Shown here: in pieces, positions 1 through 8,403 of the stretch | How positions within the stretch are numbered: position 1 is the first letter of the stretch | Layout: each line of letters starts with the position of its first letter | From: Candidatus Goldiibacteriota bacterium | GTDB taxonomy: Bacteria; Oederibacteriota; PGYV01; DYJU01 | Direction: 5' to 3' | Assembly (NCBI GenBank): GCA_938034975.1 | Contig: CALHNI010000006.1 | Span: 71,790-107,020, forward strand | Length of the DNA stretch: 35,231 bases | Program-made: the position numbers and the translations under genes | Notes under the pieces: generated by a model | Told to the model about the DNA's origin: nothing | What the model saw: the letters and a program-made list of their open reading frames with translations, nothing else | Databases searched by the model: none

Positions 1-763
1 TTTTTTCCTTACTATCTTTTTTTATCTCATTTATTTCAACTTTTTTAATCTCGGCAATTTTATAAATAAGTTTTTCCACTTCTTCTGCTTTTAGTTTTGT
101 AATATAGGCAATATAAAAAGTATTACCAAATTTTCCTTCTTCTAAATCCTTTGCACTGGGAAAGGACTTAATAACTTCTCCTTTTTCACTTAAATTCCTG
201 TTTACCATAAAAACCCGAACATTTTTAAACACACAATCTTCAGCAAGAATTATTTTTATAGTAAAAACATTTAAATTTTGCTTTTGAGCTTCATTTAAAA
301 TTATTTCTTCAATTTTTAATTCCTGCTCTTCTTCTTTTAAAGACTCTTTTGTGTTTATTTCGTCAGGTAATTTAATAGCACCTGATTTTGTATATTCTTT
401 GTATTTATTTATCAGTATTTCGTATCCTTCGGCTGTATCCAAATTATTCTGTGCTATATTTTCTAAAAATTTTTCTATTATATCTACACCTTTAAATAAA
501 AGTCCTATAATTTCTTTATCTGCTTTTAATGTTCCATTCCTGATATTATCAAGTATATCTTCAAGAGAATGGGTAAACTCGGTCATTTTGTCATAACCCA
601 TTGTTGCTGCCATACCTTTTAATGTATGCGCCGCTCTGAATATATCATTAACAGGCGTTAAATCAAAAGGGTCTTTTTCGAATTTTAACAAAGCAGAATT
701 AAAAATTTTTATATTATCCTTTGCTTCTTCTATAAAAATTTCCCTGTAATTATTAATATCCAT
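1..763 (-). CDS. cheA: CheA chemotaxis histidine kinase, N-terminal part (cut by window edge)
   Basis: CheA autophosphorylates and passes phosphate to CheY and CheB in the receptor signalling complex. The visible 254 codons start at ATG 763. Residues 1 to about 110 form an Hpt (P1) domain with the phospho-acceptor His46 in RAAHTLKGMAATMGY. A second alpha/beta segment around residues 165-240 fits the P2 CheY/CheB-docking domain. The dimerisation, ATPase and CheW-like domains lie beyond position 1. The gene starts 3 nt after the cheB stop and has no clear Shine-Dalgarno site, so translation is probably coupled to cheB. It is the last visible gene of the chemotaxis operon. Identity is firm from the Hpt motif and context. 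Confidence 0.95.
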   Translation of the reverse strand, partial: MDINNYREIFIEEAKDNIKIFNSALLKFEKDPFDLTPVNDIFRAAHTLKGMAATMGYDKMTEFTHSLEDILDNIRNGTLKADKEIIGLLFKGVDIIEKFLENIAQNNLDTAEGYEILINKYKEYTKSGAIKLPDEINTKESLKEEEQELKIEEIILNEAQKQNLNVFTIKIILAEDCVFKNVRVFMVNRNLSEKGEVIKSFPSAKDLEEGKFGNTFYIAYITKLKAEEVEKLIYKIAEIKKVEINEIKKDSKEK

Positions 764-766
764 GGT

Positions 767-1825
767 TTATTTATTTGTTAAATTTTTTATTTCTTCAATT
801 ATAACCGCTGCCATATCATTTATGGAAACTATCCTGTCAACAACGCCTCTTTCAATAGCTGATTTGGGCATACCGAAAATAACCGAAGTGTCTTTATCCT
901 GTGCAATAACAATGCCATTTTTTTCTTTTACTTTTTCAGCACCAGCTGTGCCATCTTTTCCCATTCCGGTTAAAATAACACAAATAATTTTGCCATCAAA
1001 ATTTTTAACAGCAGATAGTATAGTAATATCGGCACAAGGCCTTACTCCTAATTTAGGTGGTTTTTGATTTAATTCAACTTTATAAGTCATCCCTTCTTTT
1101 TTAACTTCCATATGAAAATTCCCGGGTGCAACCAAAGCACGACCTGGTTTTATTTCATCTCCATCTGCTGCTTCCTTTACCTCTATTAATGAAAGAGAGT
1201 TAAGCCGATTAGCAAGAGAAGTAGTAAACCCCTGAGCCATGTGTTGTATAACCAAAAATCCGGCATTTAAATCACGGGTCAATTGGGGAATAACATCGCT
1301 TAATGCTTTTGGACCACCGGTTGATGCCACAATAATGATTAAAACTTCATTTTTTAATTCTGTTTTTTTTTCTTTTAAAGTATCTTTTACTTTTTCTGTT
1401 TCATAAAATTTTATTTTTTTTATGTCAACAGTTTTGGCTAATTTTATCTTTTCGATTAATTCCTTTTGAATTTTTTTTATATCAATAGAAATTTCACCAG
1501 ATGGTTTACATACAAAATCAAAAGCGCCTGCTTCAAGTGCCTGCATTGTTATATCTGTTCCTTTTTGTGTATAAGCTGAAAGCATAATAATCGGAGTTGG
1601 TTTTTCATTCATTATATATTTTAAAGTTTGAAGTCCATTAAGCCCTGGCATTTCAAGATCCATGGTAATTACATCAGGAGAGTTTTCTAAAATATATTTT
1701 AAAGCTTCTTTGCCGTCCTTTGCTGTTCCTATTATTTCTATTTCGTTATCTTCTTTTAGCATTTCTGATATTATTTTCCGCATAAAAGCAGAATCATCAA
1801 CAACAAGAACTTTTATTTTTTCCAT
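767..1825 (-). CDS. cheB: CheB protein-glutamate methylesterase / response regulator
   Basis: CheB removes methyl groups from receptor glutamates and resets receptor sensitivity; phosphorylation by CheA activates it. The N-terminal receiver domain (about 1-120) shows Asp10/Asp11, phospho-acceptor Asp56 and Lys108. The C-terminal methylesterase domain (about 158-350) shows the Ser168-His195-Asp291 triad in VASTGGP, VIQHM and GMGKDG. I chose ATG 1825 because the protein then begins MEKIKVLVVDD like other CheBs; a TTG at 1858 would add 11 unlikely residues overlapping cheY. An AGGAG overlapping the cheY stop codon lies 13 nt upstream, suggesting coupled translation. Length (352 aa) is normal for the family. 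Confidence 0.96.
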   Translation of the reverse strand: MEKIKVLVVDDSAFMRKIISEMLKEDNEIEIIGTAKDGKEALKYILENSPDVITMDLEMPGLNGLQTLKYIMNEKPTPIIMLSAYTQKGTDITMQALEAGAFDFVCKPSGEISIDIKKIQKELIEKIKLAKTVDIKKIKFYETEKVKDTLKEKKTELKNEVLIIIVASTGGPKALSDVIPQLTRDLNAGFLVIQHMAQGFTTSLANRLNSLSLIEVKEAADGDEIKPGRALVAPGNFHMEVKKEGMTYKVELNQKPPKLGVRPCADITILSAVKNFDGKIICVILTGMGKDGTAGAEKVKEKNGIVIAQDKDTSVIFGMPKSAIERGVVDRIVSINDMAAVIIEEIKNLTNK

Positions 1826-1835
1826 AAAAATTTTA

Positions 1836-2198
1836 TTACTCCTGAAATGTTCTGTCAATTGCTTCCCAAACCCTTGCCGCCTGAAAAGGTTTTATGACAA
1901 AATCTTTGGCTCCTGATTGTATTGCCTCAATAACCAGCGCCTGCTGTCCCATGGCACTGCACATAATTATTTTTGCATCCGGATTGATTTTTATAATTTC
2001 TTTTACTGCCTGTATGCCGTCAACTTCCGGCATTATTATATCCATCGTAACCAGATCAGGATTAAATTCCTTATATTTTTCTACTGCTTCCCTGCCATTG
2101 CTTGCTTCGGCAATTATATTAATACCTTTTTTTGTAAGTATACTCTTTAACATGTTTCTCATAAATTTTGTGTCATCAACTATCAGTGCGGTTTTCAA
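1836..2198 (-). CDS. cheY: CheY-like chemotaxis response regulator (second copy in operon)
   Basis: This is a single receiver domain of 120 aa, expected to carry the CheA signal to the flagellar switch or act as a phosphate sink. The acidic pocket is Asp8/Asp9, the phospho-acceptor is Asp53, and Ser81 and Lys103 complete the switch set. The start is TTG 2198, inside the end of cheW (23 nt overlap), with GGAGG 9 nt upstream within cheW codons. It is clearly paralogous to the CheY at 5039-5404: both share CSAxGQQ, LVIEAIQ and the GAKD..KPF segment. Which copy binds the motor cannot be told from sequence. Confidence 0.93.
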   Translation of the reverse strand: MKTALIVDDTKFMRNMLKSILTKKGINIIAEASNGREAVEKYKEFNPDLVTMDIIMPEVDGIQAVKEIIKINPDAKIIMCSAMGQQALVIEAIQSGAKDFVIKPFQAARVWEAIDRTFQE

Positions 2199-2667
2199 TC
2201 TTTTCTTCCTCCATTTTAATTATTTGAGCCATATCGTCTTTTTCTTCTTCTGTAAATATTTTTTCAATATTTAAAAGGACTATAATTCTTTCTTCAATTT
2301 TTATTATTGCTTCTATGTATTTACCACCTGCGCTTATAAGCGTTGATGGTGGTGGTAAAATTTCTTCTTTTTTAACATTTAACACTTTTTGAATTTCATC
2401 AACTATAACTCCTGCAAGCTGATTTTTCTGCAATTCAATTATTATTATTCTGCTTTCTTTTGTTTTTTCTTTTGATTCAAGATTAAATCTTTTTCTTAAA
2501 TCAATTATAGGTATTATTTTACCGCGTAAATTTATTATTCCTTCCATGAATAAAGGTGCTGTAGGAACCTCTGTTATTTCCTTTATCTTTATTACCTCAA
2601 CTATTCTCATAATATCAAAAGCAAACTCTTCATCTTTTATTTTAAAACTGACAACCTTTTTTTCCAC
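2176..2667 (-). CDS. cheW: CheW chemotaxis coupling protein
   Basis: CheW bridges receptors and CheA. The 163-residue product has the typical CheW pattern: an N-terminal VVSFKIKDEEFAFDI strand pair, GIINLRGKIIPIIDLRKRF in the middle, and a C-terminal ILPPPS...YIEAI segment followed by a charged tail. I prefer the GTG start at 2667 (7 nt after GAGG) to the TTG at 2670, which is only 4 nt from it. The gene lies just downstream of the receptor gene and its last codons overlap cheY, which fits a co-translated signalling operon. Confidence 0.95.
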   Translation of the reverse strand: MEKKVVSFKIKDEEFAFDIMRIVEVIKIKEITEVPTAPLFMEGIINLRGKIIPIIDLRKRFNLESKEKTKESRIIIIELQKNQLAGVIVDEIQKVLNVKKEEILPPPSTLISAGGKYIEAIIKIEERIIVLLNIEKIFTEEEKDDMAQIIKMEEEKIENRTDS

Positions 2668-2676
2668 CAAATAACC

Positions 2677-3939
2677 TCATAATATAAATCTGTTTACAAT
2701 ATTTTTAAGGGTTTCAACAGCCTGAGCAAGTTCCTGCGCCTGAGCTGCTATTTCCTGCATTGATGCTGTTTGCTGTTCAGTAGATGCTGATGCTTCCTGC
2801 GTTCCTGCTGCGGTTTGTTCTGCAACTGCTGATATTTCTTCAACTGCTTTAACAACTTTATCAGTATCCTGTGCTTGTGCTTTTGTTAAATTAAATATTT
2901 CGTTTGCTAAGGTTACCACCTTTTCTACAACATCATTTATTGCTTTCAAAGCATCTTCGCTTAATTTTACTGCTTTTTTCCCTTCTTCTGTTTCATCAAC
3001 AGCATTTAAAATAGTTTTTTCAACCCCGCTTATTTTTTCGTGAATTTCATATACGAGTCCGAAGATCTCTTTTGCAGCACCTGCTGATCCTTCTGCAAGT
3101 TTTCTAACTTCATCAGCAACAACAGCAAAACCACGACCAGCCTCACCTGCTCTTGCAGCTTCAATTGCCGCATTTAAAGCAAGTAAGTTTGTTTCATCCG
3201 CTATCTCTGTAATTATGTTTACTATCTCTTCTATTTTTTCAGAATAGGTCCTTAAATCATCTATTGCCTTTTTGGTATTATCTGTAACTGAAACTATATC
3301 ATCCATTTTTTTTATTGTTTCTTTCACTGCCTGTATTCCGTTATCTGTTGCCTCTTTTGCTTTTTTAGCTACCTCTAAAACTTCTTCTGAACGCCTTGCA
3401 ACATTCTGTATTGAATTAGACATATTTTCCATAATACGTGATGTTTCCAAAGTTCTTTCTGCCTGCTGTTCAACACCGCGTGCTATCTGTTGAACAGTTG
3501 ATGATATTTCTTCTGATGAAGCATTTATTTCTTCTGTTGATGCAGATAAATTTTCAGAAAGAGAAAGAATTTTTACAGTTACATCGTTTACCTGTTCTAT
3601 TATACTTTTTAAGCCATCAACCATTTTATTTATAGTATCGCTAAGATTTTTTAAATATTGTTTTTCTTCTATTTTTACAGTTAAATTTCCCTCTGAAATC
3701 TGCTTAAAATGAACAGCAAGATTTTCAAGCATTTTATTGATTATATTTAAAGATAAAATTATATTTCCGGCTAATAAAACTAAAATTGTACTGAAACATA
3801 AAACAAAAAAAGAAAAACTTTTTAATTCAATCTTAAAAAAAATCAAAATTAACATAAAAAATAAAAAAACTATAAGTCCATAAATGATACCCATATGTAT
3901 TAATCTTTGTATTATATCTTTTCTATCATATATTTTCAT
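2677..3939 (-). CDS. Methyl-accepting chemotaxis protein lacking a periplasmic sensor domain
   Basis: This is a 420-aa chemoreceptor. Two hydrophobic segments (about 13-36 and 43-64) are separated by only a few residues, so there is no external ligand domain. A HAMP-like linker follows (about 65-117), then a long coiled-coil signalling domain. The conserved hairpin tip is at about 243-275 ([17 protein letters not shown]...[16 protein letters not shown]), and Glu/Gln-rich candidate methylation helices flank it (about 150-200 and 370-395). No C-terminal CheR-tethering pentapeptide is seen. The ATG overlaps the cheD stop as ATGA. It may sense membrane or cytoplasmic cues, or partner with other receptors; this is inference. 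Confidence 0.95.
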   Translation of the reverse strand: MKIYDRKDIIQRLIHMGIIYGLIVFLFFMLILIFFKIELKSFSFFVLCFSTILVLLAGNIILSLNIINKMLENLAVHFKQISEGNLTVKIEEKQYLKNLSDTINKMVDGLKSIIEQVNDVTVKILSLSENLSASTEEINASSEEISSTVQQIARGVEQQAERTLETSRIMENMSNSIQNVARRSEEVLEVAKKAKEATDNGIQAVKETIKKMDDIVSVTDNTKKAIDDLRTYSEKIEEIVNIITEIADETNLLALNAAIEAARAGEAGRGFAVVADEVRKLAEGSAGAAKEIFGLVYEIHEKISGVEKTILNAVDETEEGKKAVKLSEDALKAINDVVEKVVTLANEIFNLTKAQAQDTDKVVKAVEEISAVAEQTAAGTQEASASTEQQTASMQEIAAQAQELAQAVETLKNIVNRFIL

Positions 3940-4406
3940 ATAATTTTTTCACCTTTTGCATAACTTTTTACAATTGCCTTTTTTGTCACAACATCAAACT
4001 CTATTGTTCTGCCATAATTACTGCCTGTGTCTTCGCCTGATATTTTAATTCCTTTTTTTGAAAGTATTTCTTTTGCCATTTTTATATTTTTTTCTCCAAT
4101 GCTTTCAGAACCTGATTTTATATCAAACATCGTTGCTCCACCGAAAATTTTTGCTTCAATATTATTAATACTCACATCAAGGTTTATAAGTTCTTTTATT
4201 AAATTTTCAATACCTGCATCTACGAACCTGTTTTCCGATACACCTTTTTTCTTTTGTGGAAGTATTGCATGAAGCATGCCTGCAATCGGTGCGTATTTAT
4301 CATAACAAACAACAACAACACATGAACCAATACCATATGCAGAAAATTTAAAATATCCTTTTGCAACTTTTAATTCTCCAATGTTTACTCTTATGTTATC
4401 CGCCAT
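3936..4406 (-). CDS. cheD: CheD chemoreceptor glutamine deamidase
   Basis: CheD deamidates selected receptor glutamines and, in Bacillus and Thermotoga, is bound by CheC to form an adaptation loop. The 156-aa protein has the family core YGIGSC with catalytic Cys29, MLHAILP with His46, and the later FGGATMF segment. Aligned by eye to my recollection of Thermotoga CheD, the catalytic Thr falls on Ala23 here, with Ser22 next to it. The stop overlaps the receptor start by 4 nt, so enzyme and a likely substrate are made together. Confidence 0.94.
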   Translation of the reverse strand: MADNIRVNIGELKVAKGYFKFSAYGIGSCVVVVCYDKYAPIAGMLHAILPQKKKGVSENRFVDAGIENLIKELINLDVSINNIEAKIFGGATMFDIKSGSESIGEKNIKMAKEILSKKGIKISGEDTGSNYGRTIEFDVVTKKAIVKSYAKGEKII

Positions 4407-4413
4407 TTACAAC

Positions 4414-5037
4414 TTATGAACCTTTTATCGTTGCATCCAATGCATCCATAATTTTTATCATAGCATCTTTATCAGGGATAATAATCAATGTTGTTGAAAT
4501 TTGTGATGTTTCTTCTATCATATCATTTTCTATTAAAAGAGCTTCTTCGTCTATCTCTGCAATTTCTGATGATATAGTCTGAAAAATGGCTTCTATCATA
4601 TCAATGGCAAGAGCCGGAACAGAAGGCACAGAATTTAAACCAATAAACTTTGCTATTGCATTAAGATAGGCTGATACAATTATATTTCCTATTTCTTTTA
4701 AAGCTGATTGCTCATTTTCTCCAAGTTCTTTTGTTTCCCTGGTTTTTCTTTTCATAACCAAATCAAGTATGGGAAAAATTTTTTCCTTCGGAAAAATTAT
4801 CAACGCCTTTGCAGTTATTTCACCGTAAATTCTTAAATAAACCGCTGCAACAATTTCGTTTTTGTTTTTTGCATTTTCTGTTATTTTTACAACAGGAATA
4901 AAATTTATGGAAGGAACACTTAATTTAATATTTTTTCCAATAAGCTGGGATAATGCTGTTGCCGCATTCCCGGAACCAATATTTGCAAGTTCAATTAATG
5001 CATCTTTTTGAAAATCAGAAAATTCTTTTTTACTCAT
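4414..5037 (-). CDS. cheC: CheC-type CheY-P phosphatase
   Basis: CheC dephosphorylates CheY-P and binds CheD. The 207-aa protein carries the first signature ELANIGSGNAATAL at about 16-29 (active Glu and Asn) and a second, more diverged one, EIGNIIVSAYLNAI, near 114-127. The second keeps Glu and Asn, so both active sites may be functional. The start ATG 5037 lies 1 nt after the stop of the upstream cheY, and cheD follows after 7 nt, so enzyme, target and partner are encoded together. CheX or FliY are alternatives, but the two-site pattern and the cheD neighbour favour CheC. Confidence 0.93.
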   Translation of the reverse strand: MSKKEFSDFQKDALIELANIGSGNAATALSQLIGKNIKLSVPSINFIPVVKITENAKNKNEIVAAVYLRIYGEITAKALIIFPKEKIFPILDLVMKRKTRETKELGENEQSALKEIGNIIVSAYLNAIAKFIGLNSVPSVPALAIDMIEAIFQTISSEIAEIDEEALLIENDMIEETSQISTTLIIIPDKDAMIKIMDALDATIKGS

Positions 5038-5038
5038 T

Positions 5039-5404
5039 TTATTTACCTATAATTTTTCCGATTGTTTCCAAAACATTATCCTGATCAAAAGGTTTTACTA
5101 TATAATCTTTTGCACCTGCCTGTATTGCTTCTATTACAAGCGTTTGTTGTCCTATTGCACTGCATATTATAATATTAGCATCTGGAATTTCTGAAATAAT
5201 TTGTTTTATAGCTTCAATCCCGCCCATTTCCGGCATTATCATATCCATGATCAATAAATCAGGCTTTAATTCCTTAAACATCTGAATAGCTTCTTTACCG
5301 TTATTGGCTTCTCCAACAATTTCATAACCTGCTGGAACTAATATATTTTTCAGCATCATCCTCATAAATGATGCATCATCAGCAAGTAATATTTTTTTAG
5401 CCAT
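5039..5404 (-). CDS. cheY: CheY chemotaxis response regulator (first gene of operon)
   Basis: This 121-aa single receiver domain has Asp9/Asp10, phospho-acceptor Asp54, Ser82 and Lys104. It begins at ATG 5404, 7 nt after a strong AGGAGG, and is the first gene of the chemotaxis operon. The upstream ~360 bp hold no gene but contain the ~185 bp repeat. It is followed after 1 nt by cheC, its likely phosphatase. The close similarity to the CheY at 1836-2198 points to an in-operon duplication. Confidence 0.94.
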   Translation of the reverse strand: MAKKILLADDASFMRMMLKNILVPAGYEIVGEANNGKEAIQMFKELKPDLLIMDMIMPEMGGIEAIKQIISEIPDANIIICSAIGQQTLVIEAIQAGAKDYIVKPFDQDNVLETIGKIIGK

Positions 5405-5478
5405 TTATATCCTCCTGAATTTTTATATATTATAACATATTTTATTTTACATCACTACATATTAAAAGTCCAGTATTT

Positions 5479-5665
5479 TACCTGAAAATTGCAATAGAAA
5501 ATTACAATTTTTAAGTAGAAAAAAATATTATCAATCAAATAAAATTTATTTTAAATAATAAGTGGAATAAAAGTAATACATAATAAAAATAAAAATTTAT
5601 TAAATAAAATATATAAAAATATTTGGTTTTCCCTTAAAAACGTTTTTTAAAATGCGATTTTACGG
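5479..5665 (-). repeat. ~185 bp non-coding repeat, copy A (minus orientation) with hairpin ends
   Basis: This is the only recognisable content of the 361-bp gap between recR and cheY. Each end can form a hairpin. The 5479-5517 end pairs 15 of 17 positions around an AGAAA loop. The 5632-5665 end is imperfect and includes TGCGATTTTACGG. Read on the minus strand, the interior contains AAATATTTTTATAT, then AATAAATTTTTATTTTTATT, then TATTACTTTTATTCC. The same order is found at 25314-25486 and 35038-35231. The element is too AT-rich and stop-laden to code. Any promoter for the chemotaxis operon must lie in or beside it, but none is convincing. Confidence 0.75.
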
Positions 5666-5765
5666 TTTTATCCTTTAAAAGTAAACCAGGTATTGGATTT
5701 TAATATAAAAAAATTATAAATTTGTTTATTTCATCCTACTGCCAGCAATTATAAATCATTATTTA

Positions 5766-6371
5766 TTAAATCTCTTTCCTCTCCAATATTGCCTGCCCAA
5801 GTGTTATTTCATCAGCATATTTTATATCAGCACCTGTTGGCAACCCCTTTGCTAATCGTGTTATTTTTATATTGTTTTTTATTTTTTTTATTTCTTTGTA
5901 AATATATAAAGATGTTGTGTCTCCTTCTACGGTATGATTCAGGGCAAGTATTGCTTCATGAATTTCATCATCTGCGTTTAATCTTTCAATTAACTCTCTT
6001 ATTTTTAAATCTTCAGGCATAATTTCATTTATAGGATTTATAAGACCGTATAAAATATGATATACACCGTTGAATTTTTCTGTTTTTTCAATGGTTACAA
6101 CATCTTCCGGTGATTCTACTATGCATACAATATTTTTATTTCTTGTTTTATCACTACATATTAAACAAATATCTTCTTCACTTATGTTAAAACAAATCTT
6201 GCAAATTTTTATATCTTTAATACCATCAATGGCATTTTTAAGTTCATCTGCTGCGTTTTGATAATTTTTCATTAAATAAAGAGTAATACGTTCTGCCATT
6301 TTTGGACCAACACCGGGGAATTTTGATATTTCATTTATAAGTTTTTTAATCTGATTTGGATAACTATACAT
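5766..6371 (-). CDS. recR: RecR recombination mediator protein
   Basis: RecR acts with RecO (and RecF) to load RecA onto SSB-coated DNA. The 201-aa length is typical. An N-terminal helix-hairpin-helix region (KFPGVGPKMAERI, about 18-30) is followed by a four-Cys zinc site (Cys57, Cys60, Cys69, Cys72). A Toprim domain comes next (about 80-175; CIVESPEDV, then ILALNHTVEGDTTS) with TRLAKGLPTGADIKY after it. It starts 2 nt after the ybaB stop and ends the dnaX-ybaB-recR operon. Confidence 0.97.
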   Translation of the reverse strand: MYSYPNQIKKLINEISKFPGVGPKMAERITLYLMKNYQNAADELKNAIDGIKDIKICKICFNISEEDICLICSDKTRNKNIVCIVESPEDVVTIEKTEKFNGVYHILYGLINPINEIMPEDLKIRELIERLNADDEIHEAILALNHTVEGDTTSLYIYKEIKKIKNNIKITRLAKGLPTGADIKYADEITLGQAILERKEI

Positions 6372-6373
6372 TT

Positions 6374-6700
6374 TTAAAAAATTCCGGGGAAATTTATTCC
6401 AAGCCCACCTGTTATTTTTTTTGTTTCTTCTTCCAGCATTTCCTGTGATTTATTTATAGCTTCATTAATACCAGCGACAATTAAATCCTGAAGCATATCT
6501 ATATCTCCACTTTCTATTAATTCTTTGCTTATCTCTACCTTAACTATCTGTTTTGCCCCGTTGGCAACAACTTTCACAGCTCCGCCACCTACTGTTATCT
6601 CAACAGTTTTTTGTTTTAACTCCTCCTGTATTTTTTGAAATTTTTCCTGAAGTTCCTGAGCCTTTTTTAAAAAATTATTTATATCTCCAAAACCTCTCAT
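6374..6700 (-). CDS. YbaB/EbfC family nucleoid-associated protein
   Basis: This small (108 aa) DNA-binding protein of the YbaB/EbfC family forms a homodimer and is almost always encoded between dnaX and recR. The N-terminal half is a charged helix (KKAQELQEKFQKIQEEL). The centre has the family strands VEITVGGGAVKVVANG and the C-terminal part has DLIVAGINEAINKSQE. The ATG follows AGAGG by a short spacer. The gaps to dnaX (12 nt) and recR (2 nt) show co-transcription. Its precise role (nucleoid organisation or recombination) is not settled. Confidence 0.95.
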   Translation of the reverse strand: MRGFGDINNFLKKAQELQEKFQKIQEELKQKTVEITVGGGAVKVVANGAKQIVKVEISKELIESGDIDMLQDLIVAGINEAINKSQEMLEEETKKITGGLGINFPGIF

Positions 6701-6712
6701 TTTTTAACCTCT

Positions 6713-8362
6713 TTAGTTCGTTTTTTTTATTTTTATTTCTGAAAATTCACCGAATATTTCTTCTAATTTTTTTACAACCGGATGATTTTTCACTTCTTCA
6801 ATAATTACATCTTTCTGGATTTGCATTCTTTTTAAATAACTTTCTTTTTCTATAATATTAATTTTTATTTTTCTTTTAAATTCATCTTCTAAAATTTTCT
6901 GTAAAATATCTGTTTTTTTTAATATTCTTCCATATAAAAATGAATTGTCAACCAAAAGAAATAAAATGTTATCTTCAAAATTAATTATTGCACATTTTTG
7001 CAACGCCTGGACAAAATCATCTTCTTCTTTTAATGAAACAGCTCTTTCAATGATATTTTGCCATCTTTTATTTATAATTTCTTTTGTTAATTCTTTTACT
7101 TCTTCATCTTCTTCTATATCTTCAACAATAAATTTTTTTTCATCTTCGTCTATTCTTTCTTCTTTTATATCAGTTTTGTGTTTATTATTTTCATTTATTG
7201 TTTTATTTTCTACCTCTTTTTTACCTTCAACATTCAATTCGTTTTCTTTTATTTTTCCTTCACTAATTGCTGTTTTAAAAATAATATCAAGTAATGATAT
7301 TTCCAAAGTTAGCCCTGCTATATGTGATTTTGCCAACATCTGTTCCATTTCAAAAAATTTTTGCAAATAAATTAATAGTTGTTTTTTATCTATATCTGCT
7401 GCTGCTTTCTTTAAAAAATCCAGGTCATCTGCTGGGATATTTTTACCAAACTCTTTTTCATCAATTTTTATAAGTAAAATATTACGAAAGGCATCTGTTA
7501 ATTCTCTTACAAAATGTTTCAAGTCATATCCTTCTTCAAAAATTTTTTCTATATTTTCTATAAGCAATTTTATATCTTTTATTAATATAGCGGATATTAT
7601 TCTTTTCAACATATCTCCTTTTATAATTCCAAGTAAATCTCCCACAATTTCTTCTGTAATTTTTTCGCCTTTTGAATAAGTTATTGCCTGATCCACTATC
7701 CTTTGAGCATCACGTAAAGCACCATCTGCATATCTGGCAATAGCAAATAGAGCTTTTTCATCCGCATCTATTTTTTCACTTTTTAATATTAACTTTAAAT
7801 TATCAAAAATTAAATTGGCAGATAATCTTTTAAATTTAAACTGCTGACATCTTGAAAGTATTGTCTGTGGAATCTGCTGCGGATCTGTTGTGGCAAAAAT
7901 AAAAATAACATGACTTGGTGGTTCTTCCAATGTTTTTAAAAGAGCGTTGAATGCTTCTTTTGTAAGCATGTGAACTTCATCTATTATATAAATTTTATAT
8001 TTTCCTTTTGCTGTTCCAAAAGCAACATGTTCACGTAACTCTCTTATTTCATCTATACCGCGATTTGATGCGCCATCTATTTCAATAACATCTAAAGACG
8101 AACCATCTGTAATTTCCCTGCATGCACTACATTTATTACAAGGATTTTCTGTTGGACCTTTTTCACAATTTAATGCTTTGGCAAAAATTCTTGCTGTTGT
8201 TGTTTTTCCAACCCCACGTGGTCCAGAAAATAAATAAGCATGCATAATTCTATTTAGCTGTATTGCCCTTTTTAAAGGTATTACTACATGGTCCTGTCCT
8301 ATAATTTCTTCAAATACTTTTGGCCGCCACTTTCTTGTAAATACAAGATAATCCTGTTTCAT
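6713..8362 (-). CDS. dnaX: DNA polymerase III subunit gamma/tau
   Basis: DnaX is the motor of the sliding-clamp loader. The AAA+ region shows Walker A GPRGVGKT (47-54), a zinc module with Cys66, Cys75, Cys78 and Cys81, Walker B IYIIDE (about 124-129), and the arginine-finger segment TILSRCQQFKFKR. Domain III ends near 360. A highly charged Lys/Glu linker (about 370-430) leads to a tau-specific C-terminal domain, for a total of 549 aa. The linker holds a run of eight adenines with an early stop in the -1 frame (separate entry). The SRP RNA ends about 41 nt upstream and ybaB-recR follow. Confidence 0.97.
   Translation of the reverse strand: MKQDYLVFTRKWRPKVFEEIIGQDHVVIPLKRAIQLNRIMHAYLFSGPRGVGKTTTARIFAKALNCEKGPTENPCNKCSACREITDGSSLDVIEIDGASNRGIDEIRELREHVAFGTAKGKYKIYIIDEVHMLTKEAFNALLKTLEEPPSHVIFIFATTDPQQIPQTILSRCQQFKFKRLSANLIFDNLKLILKSEKIDADEKALFAIARYADGALRDAQRIVDQAITYSKGEKITEEIVGDLLGIIKGDMLKRIISAILIKDIKLLIENIEKIFEEGYDLKHFVRELTDAFRNILLIKIDEKEFGKNIPADDLDFLKKAAADIDKKQLLIYLQKFFEMEQMLAKSHIAGLTLEISLLDIIFKTAISEGKIKENELNVEGKKEVENKTINENNKHKTDIKEERIDEDEKKFIVEDIEEDEEVKELTKEIINKRWQNIIERAVSLKEEDDFVQALQKCAIINFEDNILFLLVDNSFLYGRILKKTDILQKILEDEFKRKIKINIIEKESYLKRMQIQKDVIIEEVKNHPVVKKLEEIFGEFSEIKIKKTN
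7122..7141 (-). other. dnaX: Candidate dnaX frameshift/slippage site (A8 run)
   Basis: On the coding strand the zero frame reads GAA AAA AAA TTT ATT GTT, codons 408 onward, with A8 at 7133-7140. This fits the slippery form A AAA AAA. A -1 ribosomal shift, or transcriptional insertion of one A, gives ATT TAT TGT TGA, ending at residue 413 just after the AAA+ core and so yielding a gamma-like product. E. coli and Thermus use comparable A-rich sites at an equivalent place. No convincing stimulatory hairpin or upstream Shine-Dalgarno is visible, and A8 runs are not rare in such AT-rich DNA. Confidence 0.45.
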
Positions 8363-8403
8363 TTTTACCTTCTTTTTTATTTAATTTTAAAAATTTTCTT
8401 ATA

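Noticed and set aside
762-1067. Plus-strand ORFs opposite cheB, dnaX, gyrB, gyrA, the kinases and the barrel gene
   Set aside because: All run antisense to well-supported genes, lack ribosome sites and recognisable domains, and have compositions expected of reverse complements.
1825-1858. TTG start at 1858 for cheB
   Set aside because: It would add an N-terminus unlike CheB and overlap cheY by 23 nt; ATG 1825 gives the standard receiver start.
5405-5765. CRISPR-like or phage attachment site in intergenic repeats
   Set aside because: The repeats are dispersed, long and palindromic at the ends, without regular spacers, cas genes, integrase or tRNA-end duplication.
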